Of a stretch of DNA of 64,000 nt, positions 44,472 to 57,626 are shown one piece after another; position 1 is the stretch's first letter, and each line of letters opens with the position of its first letter. The notes under the pieces are model-generated. The model searched no databases. It worked only from the letters and a program-made list of their open reading frames with translations, and was not told the DNA's origin. Where the stretch lies: NCBI GenBank assembly GCA_949752745.1, contig OX457029.1, positions 42,890,500 through 42,954,499 of the forward strand. Direction: 5' to 3'. A program made the translations under genes and the position numbers. The DNA is from Protula sp. h YS-2021. Taxonomy: Eukaryota; Annelida; Polychaeta; Sabellida; Serpulidae.

Positions 44472-45609
44472 CTTACGAGTCGATAGGCTCCGGTAAATGG
44501 AACTGCCTCACCATTGGCTAAACACAGTAATCCGTCCTTGACATTTTCGTAAACAATTTCTCGAGGTGGTTTAGCTGCAACGGCTCCTGTTTTCGCGATC
44601 GTACGTGGTCGTCCACTTTGTTGCGGTTTACCCCGATACTGATCCAATGCGTTTGATCGTGGGCTACTTCCATTCTTCGGTTTGAGACAATCACGAGCGT
44701 AATGTCCGTTTTTGCCGCAGTTGTAACACTGCACAGCTGTTGATTCTGTGGCCGTGGACTTGGGTTATTGCGATTGATCGCTTGTCGAGAGTATGGTGGC
44801 CCTTTTCCTTTCGTATGTCTGATTCCACCACCGTGTGCCTCCAAATACTGCTCCGCGAGCCGTGTGACATCATCCATTGACCTTGGAGCACGCTCTCGAA
44901 GAAACAAGCTGAGATCGCTACTACAAGTGTTAATAAACTGCTCCCTCAGCAACAGGTCGTAAAGTGCGTCGAAATTTCTTTCGATGCCAGACATCTGTAT
45001 CCAACGGTCAAACAGACGTTTTTGACGAGCGCTATACTGTTGGACTGATTCCTCTTTTTCTGGCTTGATTTCACGGAACTTAGCGCGATATCCTTCTTCC
45101 GTTAGTTGGTACCGACGCAAAATCGCAGCTTTCAGCATCTGATAATTCTCGGCGGCTTCGATAGGCATGCTGCTGTAGACCTCGAGTGCTTTGCCTGTAA
45201 GTATCGCACTCAAGCTGATCGTCCACGTGTTTTCTGCCCACTGTTGGCTACGTGCGAATCGCTCGAATCGCTCGAGGAACGCATCAACATCGTCGACTTT
45301 CTCGTCGAACTTCGGGAGCTTTGGTCGTGTACCTGCGAAGTGTTCGCATTCACGCTCAGCTGGACGTTCGGCCTGTGCCCTTATCTGCAGCAAGCGTGCT
45401 TCCTCACGAAGGCGTTCAAGTTCAAATTGTCGCTGTTGCTCCGTTTGCCGATCTTCCCTTTCTTGAGCCCGCTGCTCCCGTTCGAGTGCGACTCGTTCCT
45501 TCTCCAACGCCTTCTGTTCCTCTTGCTGGACGAAGCGGCGCAGTTCCTCGTCGCGATATCCGAGTGCTTGGCCCAGCTCTATCCACTGCCGTAAACCTTG
45601 TTGCTCCAT
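44435..45609 (-). pseudogene. gag: gag of Gypsy element 2, frame broken before the zinc knuckle
   Basis: ATG at 45609 opens 363 codons (to 44518). Residues 29-85 are an E/R/Q-rich probable coiled coil; 90-260 look like a retrotransposon capsid (RPKLPKFDEK, LRRYQLTEEGYR, CGI-less but typical spacing). The expected zinc knuckle, CYNCGKNGHYARDC, lies in another frame at about 44732-44690, so the frame changes near 44750, probably by a one-base loss. After that shift the original frame reads unrelated sequence. If read as is, this copy makes a capsid without its RNA-binding knuckle. Confidence 0.8.
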
Positions 45610-45638
45610 CTTGTTTACCTCTTGACGATTTCCTTTTT

Positions 45639-45656
45639 ATCCCGGACGCGCCCCCA
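45639..45656 (-). promoter_or_regulatory. tRNA-Pro-type primer binding site
   Basis: Two bases after the 5' LTR, the minus strand reads TGGGGGCGCGTCCGGGAT, which differs at one position from the 18-base tRNA-Pro primer site known from murine leukaemia-type retroviruses. It fixes element polarity and would prime minus-strand DNA synthesis. Confidence 0.8.
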
Positions 45657-45658
45657 AA

Positions 45659-46990
45659 TGTCACGATATTAGCGGGTCCTCGTGTAAGGTGTCGTGTGAC
45701 TTTCGACGGAGCTCGATTATAACGTTTTATAATTTCTGAAATTTCGCTTATAATTATATCCAGTGAAACTGCAGTAGAAATGAACTAGTCTCTCAATTGT
45801 ATATTTTTTTTATTTCTCTTATTCTACTTTATCCACAATGACAACTGTCTGTGCACCAGCACCACAAATAACAACTTCCTGTGCACCACTGGGACTCACA
45901 CCTGACGTGTGGCCTCTATGTTTTCCAAAAACCAACTGCTGCTGGTGCAGCAAGCGCGTTCCTTAAATACTCGCTGGCAGAACAGCCGCTGCTAATTGAA
46001 TATGTAACCAATCAAAGAGCTTCCCGCCTAAACTTAGAACCAATAAGAAAATAGCCTCTATGTTTTCCAAAAACCAACTGCTGCTGGTGCAGCAAGTGCG
46101 TTCCTTAAATACTCGCTGGCAGAACAGCCGCTGCTAATTAAATATGTAACCAATCAAAGAGCTTCCCGTCTAAACTTAGAACCAATAAGAAAATAGCTGC
46201 CAAAAAACATATGTTCCCAGTGACATACGGGCCAAAAAGTGATGTTTTTGGGAAGATCGCGAACTCTACTACAAAAAGGCTTTGTCGGTAATGATCTATG
46301 ATATTTCTAAATAGTTGAAAATTACACGCAAAGTTTGTGCTAGGTAGCACAAAAATTTCACTTGTCTCAAAAACCGACAACATAAAAATTTTTAAACACA
46401 AAAATACTGCCAGGTGCACAATCTTGGCGCGATCTACACAATGCTACGTGAAACTTGAAATTTCGATATCGACTCCTGGAGATATCCGGTATACTTGATA
46501 TATAAGTAAATTTTTGGATGACCCAAAACCTAACAAAACGACATCAAACGAACCTGAAACTAGTTCCGTCGTATTCACTGCATCAAGATCCCCCAAATCC
46601 TAAACCAATCGCTGCGGTCCTATCAAGCTCTATACAAAAGCAGCACATCAACAAATGCACCCGTGCACCCATCAGCCACTTCAAGGGAAACACCGCACCG
46701 AACGGTGTGGCTCGGCACTAACATGCGTACCGCATCACAACACACCGTGTAGAGCACAAACAGAATCACCAACACGCTCAGAACTCTCAAAACACTGAAC
46801 ACGAAATTCTGACACATGCATGCTCAAAAACTCACTTTTGCGTACTTAAACAGCTAAACATAACCAAAACGACGTATACTGTCGAGATATGCCCTAATCC
46901 TTGTTGAAAGTGGTGATTAAGCCCTAACACTAAAATCAAACTACATGTACATCCGAGAAATGCCATAACAGGTCCAGAGATATTCTGACA
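45659..46990 (-). repeat. 5' LTR of Gypsy element 2 with internal 142-bp duplication
   Basis: 1332 bp. The segment beginning GCCTCTATGTTTTCC at 45912 is repeated at 46054; the 3' LTR has it once. The two internal copies differ at a few positions. Confidence 0.92.
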
Positions 46991-49480
46991 TATATACATA
47001 TAGTCTTTCGCATTCTCTTCTGGTATTACTTTCGTGAAATTTGTCAAACATAAAAAGGCTTGTTTCTGATGAATTAATATCAACTTCAACTGGTGGAAGA
47101 TTGTTGTTCTTTGCAAGTCTTATATTTTTTTCCACTGCTTCAACCACTCTCCCTTCGTTTTGTGAGAAAAAGAGCGGAGATCTATTATTCATATGTTTGG
47201 CAAGGATATGAGCAAAATCAATGACGGTTATCGCTGGCTTTCCTCTCGTTGACAGAAGCATGTCACCATAGTCTCTGGCACCTTCAGCCCTGAGGATGTG
47301 TTTCGGGCAATACATTACACCATGCTGGCACAATGCTATCGCGTACCCACCTGAAAGGAAAAAGACTGGGAAAGATTATAACATTTTATGAAAAAGCATA
47401 AGCTTGTAGCAATGTTACATCGTTGATTTTTTATGATTGATTAAATTATTTAAGGAATTGGTTAATAATACATGTGAATGAGTTGCTTACCACTAGCACC
47501 AGGAATTTTGCTGAATATCTTGTTATTCATGGTATCGTTCTGTGACCGTCTGCTTATTACTATAAAAATGTCGTGCTTTGATTTATTGCTGCAATCTACT
47601 TGAACTGCACGGCCTACTCGAATGGACTTTCGAACAAAAAATGAGAGCATATTAAATGCAAATACTTTCCACGTAATGTACGGTATAGTACGCTAAAAGA
47701 AATTATGCGTAAGTGTTTCATTGCATTTTAAAGTGAAGTAAAGTTAAACTCACACTTGCATTGCAGAGCAGTTCTGTCAAACAACCACCATCAAAATCAT
47801 CTAGATTTTCGAAATCACTGGTTGTCAAAAAGTCATGTTCATAAATTTAAGCACATTAATGCATAACTACAATCAACACGCTGCATCAATACCCGTAAAG
47901 GTATTTGCTATCAATTCCTTTATTATCTTCTCCGAAAACTCATCAATATTTACATTCTCACTGGCTTCACTTAGTTCGTCCTCAGTTGAAACAGGCACAT
48001 CTGAAACTGAAACAAAATGGGATTTTTTACCAAAATATAAAACATTACATTGCAATACATTAAATTATTACGTTAAGAAGCTACTGGGCTTAATTGTTTC
48101 TATTAATTATGAACGACTTGTTTTTAATCAGCGGAAAGTTGGGTCATTAGAAAAAGTACCATCATAATCAAAAGCAGTTTTTTTTGCACAAGTCAAAACA
48201 AAGTATGTTTGATTCTGTCCCACATATATTGCACGTGTACTCATATTTACGGTCTGCTTATGCTTCAAACAGCATATACGCATTGATGTATATCTGATCG
48301 CTCGGAAACATGCTTTCTGTTTTGTTATGTGACTTAAGAGTAGAAATAAGTCGTCCGTTATGTTATTCTGCAACATAAAAATAATAAAGTGTGATATTGG
48401 CGGTGTGTTTACATTTATCATATAGAAATAATAATGGGTGACATACTAAGATCATTCATAACACAATGCGTTATTATGTCAGAAATTATATTTTCTCACC
48501 TTAAGTCCATTTCTTATGAACAAGCACAAGTCGATTGACAAAAAATGGCTATCATTATAATTAATGACGCCCTCTGTAAACTCGTGATAGCGGTAATGGG
48601 TGAGGCATTTGTGACAAATTTTTACGTAGACAATCGCACCTAAGAGAAGGAAAGATGCAAAAAATACTTAGCGATCTTGTGCTTTGGATTTTTTAAATTA
48701 ACAGGTGTTCAATAAAAATAGCAGACTTCAAATATAATATTAATTACTGTTTGTTGTGAGAAAGATTTTTTCATGTATTCATTACCTGTAACAACCTCGT
48801 CACGGAGAACTATTTTTCCTTGTGTCGTTGTTTTATACCGAGTAAGGTGAGTCTTGTATTCATGACATACCTCTTCCTTTGGGCTGAACATTCTTTGAAT
48901 ATTATCTTTCGCTATTCTGCCATTTTTGGACTCTATTTATAGGGAATGCGTCGCTTCGTTAAATATATGTATTTAACCAATTTCATCTCAAGTTTCTCTC
49001 CTTTAGGAGGATACAGCAATTGAAATCCATCGAAAATTTGTCCATCACTTCTATCATCTTCATTGATCATACTTTTTTCACTTCGCAATAAAATGCCATC
49101 ATTTTCTAATAGATGCCATAAAACGACATACTTGTGCACGCAAACTTGCCCATGTTTACAGCATTTGCTGTTGAGTTCAGAAGTCCCGGTGTCATACTGC
49201 ACTGTGACTCTATTGAAGCGGGTGTAGTTGGGTTTTTCGCTCAGATAAACAGAAAAATAGCGCTTTGCACTCTGGGATGCATATTTAAGTTCAGGTTCGA
49301 CTACTAAAGAGTGATTTTCAGCTCATTTCTGCAAGTTTATACACATTTTCGCCTTTTCAGATGATAAAATGTTTCTTGAAACAAGTTCATGTAAGGCAGC
49401 TTCATTAAAATTTGATGAATGAATAACTGGCAAACAAGTCTGTGTTGCTTTATTGTGGTCACATACCCACGACACCTGAC
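46991..49480 (-). pseudogene. HMGXB3-like gene, decayed and interrupted by Gypsy element 2
   Basis: Exons on the minus strand: about 49480-48978, 48915-48786, 48639-48500, 48367-48240, about 48007-47760, 47692-47491, 47350-46991. Recognisable parts are a SWIM-like CKHGQVCVHK (near 49150-49120), the block CHKCLTHYRYHEFTEG (48615-48570), and GASGGYAIALCQHGVMYCPK, ILRAEGARDYGDMLLS and DKFHESNTRR in the last two exons. From memory these match a family multiplied in invertebrates and usually labelled HMG domain-containing protein 3-like; its function is not known to me. Damage: TGA at 49325-49323; in exon 4 the family-like frame (CNICG) is shifted and carries TAA; exon 5 changes frame. The last exon runs straight into the LTR at 46990. 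The final two exons are open and in phase. It may be a decayed duplicate. Confidence 0.6.
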
Positions 49481-49485
49481 CTACC

Positions 49486-49665
49486 TTCTTCTTCTTCTTC
49501 TTCTTCTTCTTCTTCTTCTTCTTCTTCTCTTCTCTTCTCTTATAATTCTTATTTATTTCATAATTTATTTATTATTTCTTTATTCATTTATTTTTCTTCT
49601 TCCTCTTCTTCTTTTTCTTCTTTTCATTCTTCTTTTTCTTCTTCCTTTTCTTTTGTCTTTTGTAT
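49486..49665. repeat. (CTT)n microsatellite and pyrimidine-rich tract
   Basis: CTT repeated about 14 times at 49486-49530, then CTTCT variants and T/C-rich sequence to 49665. Leucine- and serine-rich open frames here are repeat artefacts. Confidence 0.9.
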
Positions 49666-49699
49666 TTTATGACCAACCCGCAACCTACGAATTTTGCGT

Positions 49700-50560
49700 A
49701 TCTTGTTTAATGGAGAATTGTTACTCTCTTTTCAATTTTGCAATTGAAATTTACCTGAAGATAGGCTTTGCCCATTACTTCGGATAATATAGCGACCAGC
49801 TCAACATGCACTATGATTTGTGCAGGGAGCATCCGCCACGGCCGCTGTATTGTTTGGCCCACGGCAGGTGCAACCCCCGGAACCCCTTGAACTCCGTGTT
49901 TGAAATCCCTGGAATCCACTTAAATAAGTCCCAGTTTTGAGTAAAAAATGCCAAAAATGCGAAAACGCTCATTGGGAGAAAGCTACCGAGAAAATGTAGT
50001 AAAACAATGAGTAGGGCATGAAGGCCGGCATATACCTACGAACCAATGAGCGCCTTCAAAAATAGGATATTGAGGCCTTGCAGATGAGAAATTTACCGTG
50101 TTTAGGTATCGAGAACAGTAAATTTCGTTCCCAGTACAGAAAAACTGTGAAAATCCCCTAAGCTAGGGAGTGGGTGGAACAGTAGGCCGTGTTTTGGTCA
50201 ATGAAAACCAAAAGCGCAAAATACCAAAAGAATAAAGAACGAAAAAATATCCGCTGGCCCATTTGACTTTACCAGTTGCCTTGAAAAAGACATCTTACTG
50301 GAGTCAGTAAGGCATATTTGCCTAGATTATTCTCGAAAAATACTAAATTGATGCTTGCTGTTCATGCTTTCGTGTGAAATTGGAATATTGATATATTTTT
50401 CAATCCAATTACTAGCAGTAAGACCCGTTCGCTTTAGTAGCTGAGAGTGAAATCAGAGAATGTGGGAAAGCTATTGACATTTGCGCTTTCACATGCTGCC
50501 TCCACATAATCAAAACAGAAAATAAATAGCACATGTCCAGGCAACGCACTTGAGTTGCTG
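49700..50560. other. Gene-free stretch
   Basis: No exon chain, RNA gene or clear repeat seen. Confidence 0.45.
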
Positions 50561-50574
50561 GGTGGCGGTTGAGG

Positions 50575-50745
50575 CAGAAGAGAGAGATGGGGAGTGATGG
50601 GGTAGAGAGGGAGGGAGGGGGGAGGAAGGGAGAGAGGGAGGGAGGGAGGGAGGGAGGGAGCGAGAGAGGGAGGGAGGGGGAGAGGGAGGGGGAGGGAGGG
50701 AGGGAGGGAGGAGGAGGGAGAGGGAGGGGGAGGAAGGGATATTAC
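50575..50745. repeat. (GGGA)n purine tract
   Basis: GGGAGGGAGGGAGGGAGGGA-type sequence with GAGA interruptions. Frames on the other strand (proline/serine/leucine runs) are not genes. The tract could form triplex or G4 structures. Confidence 0.9.
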
Positions 50746-51190
50746 AACTATTAAGCCCCAGTACCACCTGTCGGTCCAGCTCCATCTCTCGGCCCAGTGC
50801 CACCAGGTGGTACTGAGGTCTCTGACCGACAACAGCCTTGACTCGCTAAACTGGTTCCAACAAGCCACACTAAACATCAAGCGTCGTTAACAAATGACCT
50901 GCCCGTTGTTCTAAAACAGCTGACCTCTGATGAGCTCTATCTGTTTTGTATAAACACAGGGCGAAGGGATATTTAAAAAGTAATTCCGCCCTTTTATCAG
51001 TTTTATTTCTCAGATTACATAGTGACTCTGCGGAGGAAAAAGGTAATGTACAGAACAGACCTAAGCGGCATAGATGTTTGGTTGTTAAACATATTTTAAA
51101 AAGTAGTTCTCCCCTTGTATGAGTAGTATTTTCGTGGACTCGCCATAACGAACCGCCAAACAACTTGGCGGATGAACAACAATGGTGATC
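50746..51190 (-). repeat. Dispersed repeat related to 32.7-33.5 kb
   Basis: Shares CAGCTGACCTCTGATGAG with 32700 and, inverted, the GTACCACCTGGTGGCACTGG phrase with 33080. It marks a second copy of a family that lies beside the 178-bp array. Confidence 0.55.
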
Positions 51191-52074
51191 GACCTCGAGT
51201 AATCCATGCGTCTTTGATCTTTGTACTGTATACACAAAATTTTGTGTTCTCTAACTTTTCGGCTCCATTGTCGACTGTCAACAGTTGGAAAGCAAACCTA
51301 AAAATAATGTTTTATTTTTCAGTTATAAAATTGTATAATATGTTTATTCTACATTATCAGTGTAACTACTAAAAGTGATTTCTACGCTTTTTTGCGAGCA
51401 GCATTGAAAATTAATCTTGCGCAGATCTTACATAATGCCTATATTGTGTTATTGCCCAAGCAACGATCATAATCGTTAATCCAGAAGACCTTAGTCCAGC
51501 CACCTCTCCTACCCAGACTTTGTGGAAGGGGTGTTACCTGGAACTGCATAGCCTTTTGCGATTTAATGCACCGAATATGCCATTTCCTCATCGCTTCCCT
51601 CGTATGCCGATTTACGAGTCATATATGGCGCCCAGCGATATGTAAATGAAACGCTTTGTAAAGTTCAGTTTCTACTTTGAAACCTTTTTCTTTAAAGGCG
51701 AAACTTTGTAATTAATTTTATGGGACAACTGTCATATTTTAATGAAAAAAAATATTGTAAGTTAATAAGATTTATATTTGTCTAATTTGCTAATCGCTAT
51801 GAGATTTCTATATTCTGTTCCTCCTAATGAGCTTATAAGTATTCATATTAAATAGGAATCTGCTAAAATCTTTCATTTTTGAAATTGCACGTTTCATAAA
51901 CTAGAATTTCAAGTGACCCTTTTCATCAGAATTACAATATACATCAAACATAATGGTCACAGTGAATACGACGCATATGGTTTAAAAGCGCCTACTGCAT
52001 CCTGTGAAGATGTTTGATTAAAAACTAGAAAGGCAAAGTGTATAGTCATGTCTAAATCATAATAGACAACAACT
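51191..52074. other. Gene-free stretch
   Basis: AT-rich, with no supported gene or repeat. Confidence 0.4.
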
Positions 52075-52786
52075 AGAATGGCGAGAGCATCTTATAATCA
52101 GTGGTTACACTAGATACTGCTCACAAGCTTTTTTCAACCCCGTCGACTGTAGTTACTTCGCTATTCAAATCTTTTTTATCCTTTTTTTATTTATGTGTTT
52201 TAGAACAACTGACGTTGGCTGGTTTATTAACGCCAGTGGGAGAATCCGTCGTCTGTATCTGCGAATGTAAAATTTAATTGAAATTCTTCTTCACGTACAG
52301 TTTTGATGTAATTGCTTTCAAATTTTGTTCGAATGTACAGATGTGGTCCTCTCTTGAAAAGTTACTTTAGTGGCGATCCGCCAAAAATTGACCATATGGG
52401 AGCATTTTGAAACTTTATGTGGGCCATTTTAGAATGGCGAGAGCATCTTATAATCAGTGGTTACACTAGATACGGCTCACACGCTTTTTTTCAACCCCGT
52501 CGACTGTAGTTACTTCGCTATTCCAATCTTTTTTATCCTTTTTTGATTTATGTGTTTTAGAACAACTGACGTTGGCTGGTTTATTAACGCCAGTGGGAGA
52601 ATCCGTCGTCTGTATCTGTGAATGTAAAATTTAATTGAAACTCTTCTTCACGTACAGCTTTGATATAATTGCTTTCAAATTTTGTTCGAATGTACCTATG
52701 TGGTCATCTCTTGAAAAGTTAATTTAGTGGCGATCCGCCAAAAATTGACCATATGGAAGCATTTTGAAACTTTAAGTGGGCCATTT
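52075..52786 (+). repeat. 356-bp tandem duplication
   Basis: AGAATGGCGAGAGCATCTTA starts both copies (52075 and 52431), and both end GTGGGCCATTTT. They differ at scattered positions. No reading frame is kept across both. Confidence 0.9.
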
Positions 52787-53199
52787 TCCAAAAAGAGGTG
52801 TCTCACCTGCAATTTTGATTGGATTTCTTCTAAAAGTTAAAAGAATGTTCTTCAGGTGATTTTTTTTCATTAAACAATTATCTTTTTTGACGGTATATAA
52901 AACCAAGAAAGCCCAGGGACATTATGGCTAGACGAGATATACGGAATCAACTGTTAATAGGCTTATATGGTAGTCAAAAAGTGGCTTTTAAATACCGGTT
53001 ATTAAAAATTTACAAAAGGCAGGCAAATATAATCTCTGGCGGATCTCAGAAAAGCAAATTTTAAAGATCAATAAGGTTGGACTACGCCTAATAAAAGAAA
53101 GCAATATGACAAAAATTACTTTCAGAAAAATTATTTTGAATATTTGATTCTCAAAACATTCGAACGGCGGCATTCTGAGAATATTTGGAGGGGCGCAAA

Positions 53200-53887
53200 A
53201 AAAAGAGAATTTTTAAAGCCAAATGACATATAAAGTAAGTTTGAATAAATCCAATAAAAAAACAAATAGATTCAACATGACTCCAATTGGCCAATTTAAA
53301 GAATTGCCAAAAGAGTATTTGTCAAAAAAGAAATATCTGGGGAACATTCGTGCAAAATTTTAAAGGAATCCAACCAAATGCAGGAAAAGAAACGTTTTGA
53401 AATTTGGCTACTAAAGATTGTGTAAATGCTCCATATTCAGCGAATTTTGATTTATCGCAAAAAAACTAACTTTTTATAAGAGTTTCAAAAGCGGCGAAAT
53501 AGTAATTTTCAAGATAGGAAGTCCTGTGAACATTTATGCAAAATTTAAGGTAATCCGATCAAAATCTTGGGACAAAAAAATTTTAAAACTGGCAATCGCA
53601 AAATGTCTCCCAATTTATCAAATCTTTGGTCGATCGCCAAAAAAGTAACTCCTCAAGATAGGAAGACTAGTGAATAATTACGAGATATGAAGGCAATCTA
53701 ATCAAAATTTTGCTGAAAAACTTGGTTAAATCTTTTTAAAATGCCATCTGTTTGACCGATATTTTTCCGGCCTCCAAAAAATTCAAGAAAGGCTTACCCA
53801 GTAAACATTCGTCCATTATTGTAGGTGATCTAGTGAAAATCGTGGAAGCAGACGCAATTTGAAAATTGGCTACCACAAAAGTTATAA
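53200..53887 (+). repeat. Degenerate tandem repeat (GCCAAAAAAGTAACT units), left part
   Basis: Units of roughly 170-190 bp recur with TCGATCGCCAAAAAAGTAAC- and AATCCAATCAAAATTTTG-type phrases. The array resumes at 54760 after a LINE fragment, so the fragment appears to have inserted into it. Confidence 0.55.
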
Positions 53888-54700
53888 ATTGTATTGTATT
53901 GTATTCCATTGCATAGAGTCATTTTTATAGCTCCTACAGTACCTTAGCACTTTAGAATTCTAAAGTATAAACTAAAATATAATATGAAAACACTAAAAAC
54001 CGATAATGAGACACAATTACTAGTCATACGCAATATTGAATAAATGGGTGTTTAGTGACTTTTGAAAAATAGAAAATGATTTCGACGCTCTTATGTTGAA
54101 AGGCAAGTTGTTCCATTCTGAAATGATCTTTCGCCATATTTTGTCCTGGCACGTCTTTGAACTAAAAGGAGTTTGTCCTCGGAACGGAGACTTCTCTTTG
54201 GATGATAGGGACTTAGGAGTTCGCGTAAGTACTCCGGTGATGAGCTACGTACGGAATTATAGCAGATAGATAGAACTTTGTATTCAATCCTTTGCTGAAT
54301 GGGGAGCCAGTGTAGTTCCTTGAGAGTGTCTGATATATGGTCGAACTTACTTCTACTACTAATGACACGGGTTGCCATATTTTGCACACGCTGTAAACTG
54401 GATATCTGGGAATTAGGCAAACCGATTAGAACACAGTTGCAGTAGTCCAGCCTGGAAATAACTAGCATGTGTTATAGATTTTGCACTGTCGAACGTAAGA
54501 TATTTTCTAACTTTTCTTATCCGAGAATGTAAAAATAGCATATTTGCAAATGTTGGTTATGTGATATGCCAAGCTTAATTCACTGTCCATAGTAACATAC
54601 AGGAGCTTTGCCGCAGGGGAGCGTTCAGCCTCTGTTCCATCAATTATCATGTGCTCAACTGGTTTAATTTTTCCGGCTGGCAAAGATCAGAAATTCCGTT
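53888..54700 (-). mobile_element. CR1/L2-type LINE 3' fragment
   Basis: On the minus strand, 54468-54091 codes the C-terminal end of a non-LTR reverse transcriptase: SRLDYCNCVLIGLPNSQI, LQRVQNMATRVI, FDHISDTLKELHWLPI and LLSPYHPKRSLRS are its hallmarks. Upstream coding (54620-54470) is out of frame, with a one-base loss near 54468. The element ends in a pentamer tail, three ACAAT-type repeats at 53888-53907, as is typical of this LINE group. It is 5' truncated and dead. Confidence 0.75.
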
Positions 54701-54759
54701 TTTTCAGTTTTAGTTTATTTTGGTTCATGCAGTCATTGGCCTTAGAAACACATGTCCCC

Positions 54760-55640
54760 ATTTAGCCATATATTTGGCCGATGGACAAAAAAGTGATTTT
54801 CAAGAGACAACCATGTAGGGAAACAACACTTCAGAATTGGAAAGAAAATCGGACAAAATTGTGGTAGAAAAAAACATTTTCAAAAATTGATTTTTTAATA
54901 TTTTAAATGCCAACCGTTTAGACAATTTTTGTATCCGAGTAGAACATATTACCAGTAAATTGGTCACGAGACCACCAAAATTTCCGCACAGGTAGAAGTA
55001 ATATGAACAGAAGTATTACTGATGATAACGAGATATATTGCGAAATAAAAGTTTTATAGAGTTATAGTTTAGCTTGAATCATACGAAATAGCTGAATTTT
55101 CCATGTCTTACAAAAATTGTCCAATGATATTGTGACCAGATGAAATCTTGGAAATCAAGAACAAAAGGCTTGCAAAAGTGAGAGTAGCATTTTAAAAACT
55201 GAAAACTTTAAAGACCAACATTTGCCTAACCTGTGACGTATCCCAAAAACACGCCTAAAATGTAGGACTAAACTAATAGTAGAAGAAGAGCTATTTGAAA
55301 AATTTGACTCTTGCTTTTAAACGCAGCATGAGGTCAATTTTGGGTGTGGACAAAAGATTAAAGTAAAGATCACCTGAGGAACATTATTTTAAAATTCAGA
55401 GTAAATCTAATCAAACTGCAGGAGCTAACGCACTTTGGAGAAAAAAAACTCACAAAAAGTTTTGAAACGTTGCCAATTTGGCACATTTTGGGCGATTCGC
55501 CAAAAAAGGTATTTTTTAAGAGTTGACCACTTAAGGACGATCAACACCCCCAGAGAAGAAACATTTTACATAGGTACATGCTTTAGAGGTTTACATGGGA
55601 AACACATAAATGCAGGCGATGTATGACCCTCCTCTACTGA
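54760..55640 (+). repeat. Degenerate tandem repeat, right part
   Basis: Same phrases as 53200-53887, for example GGCGATTCGCCAAAAAAGGT near 55490. No gene. Confidence 0.5.
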
Positions 55641-55729
55641 TGTAATAAGACCAGTCCGAGGAAGACGCAGCCTAAAAATATTTTAGAAAGCTACAATTTG
55701 ACTACTGTAGCTTTACCTCCTAGTTAAAC

Positions 55730-56665
<936 letters not shown>

Positions 56666-57470
56666 AACCTACTACGAAAAGGATCCAGAATCATGTATAG
56701 CATAATAGGCGAGTAAGTGTATGCAGTAATGACATTATTTAATTGCTACTTGAATACTAAATCACATCAAGAGCAAACTTTAGTAATCAGTTATAATAAT
56801 ATCAGATATAATGTCAGATTTCTTCTGTGACTGAAGCTACATGAATGATATGGTATTGTGTCATTTCGTTCCACTAATATAAATGTAAGAACAGAGGCAA
56901 TTAGTTGTTTAGAATGGCAGTTTGATGTCACTTCTAAATTTATATTTGACACTTTAAATGGGCCTACAGTTTTGTCAACATAACAATATAGTAACATCTT
57001 TTCAAGGTCGCTTGCAAATTTGTTTTTAATTTATTATTTAGACCTGAAAAGATCACATACCAGTTAGATACACATCCCCACCTTCAAAGGCTTTTGCGAA
57101 AAAAATTTTTTATACCTACATTTGGCACTGGTTTTTCATATGGAACAAGAGCGGGGTAATACAGTACCGTTTTTGGTAAAGTGTTAGACACCCTCCTTTA
57201 CTGTTGTCTATTTTTGTATTTATTTTCATAACACAATATATTACTATAGCAAAACGGAAGAATAGATGGAATGTTATTGTTACAAACCATTATGTGGACG
57301 AACACTATGTATAAAAGGACGTGTTGAAAAGGGTATTTTAAATGTTTTGCTCTGGATAAACTGAGTTAATATATTATCCATACATTAATTAATCATTTAA
57401 TTAATCATCGTGTTTTAGCTAATAAATGTTCGTTCTTAATAAAGAATTTTGTAAATTCGTTTGTTATTTT
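56666..57470. other. Gene-free stretch
   Basis: No supported feature seen. Confidence 0.4.
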
Positions 57471-57473
57471 TCT

Positions 57474-57626
57474 AGCATTGCTAAACTTATGGAAAGAACA
57501 CCTGATGGTGAGCAGTCTTCTTTAGATGATGTTGAACCGAGTCTGGTAGAATTCTTTGCCGCTTTGTTATTTGTCGCTTTGTGCTGTGTTACACCAGTCT
57601 GTGATATTGATGAAAAATCATACTGA
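57474..57626 (+). CDS. Possible small exon or protein, unknown
   Basis: After a TTTTTCTAG acceptor-like sequence, 51 codons are open to TGA at 57624-57626. The translation holds MERTPDGEQSSLDDVEPS, then a hydrophobic stretch (FFAALLFVALCCV), then a polar end. It could be a terminal exon of an upstream gene with one membrane segment, but no preceding exon was found and I recognise no family. It may be chance. Confidence 0.2.
   Translation, partial: SIAKLMERTPDGEQSSLDDVEPSLVEFFAALLFVALCCVTPVCDIDEKSY

Larger units (their letters stand above)
39695..46990 (-). mobile_element. Gmr1-like Ty3/Gypsy retrotransposon with integrase before RT
   Basis: Flanked by TATAT at 39690-39694 and 46991-46995. 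LTRs of 1191 and 1332 bp end TGTCA...TGACA. On the minus strand the order is 5' LTR, primer site, gag, protease, integrase, RT, RNase H, polypurine tract, 3' LTR. Integrase upstream of RT is the Copia-like order known in Gypsy elements of the Gmr1 group; the RT and the GPY module of the integrase are Gypsy-type. Pol is one uninterrupted 1152-codon frame, so this is a recently active copy. Confidence 0.93.

Noticed and set aside
49419..49787. Leucine- and serine-rich frames over the CTT tract
   Set aside because: They follow the microsatellite reading frame and have no start, splice or family support.
50434..50880. Proline-rich frames over the GGGA tract
   Set aside because: Repeat-derived; the composition follows the tract exactly.
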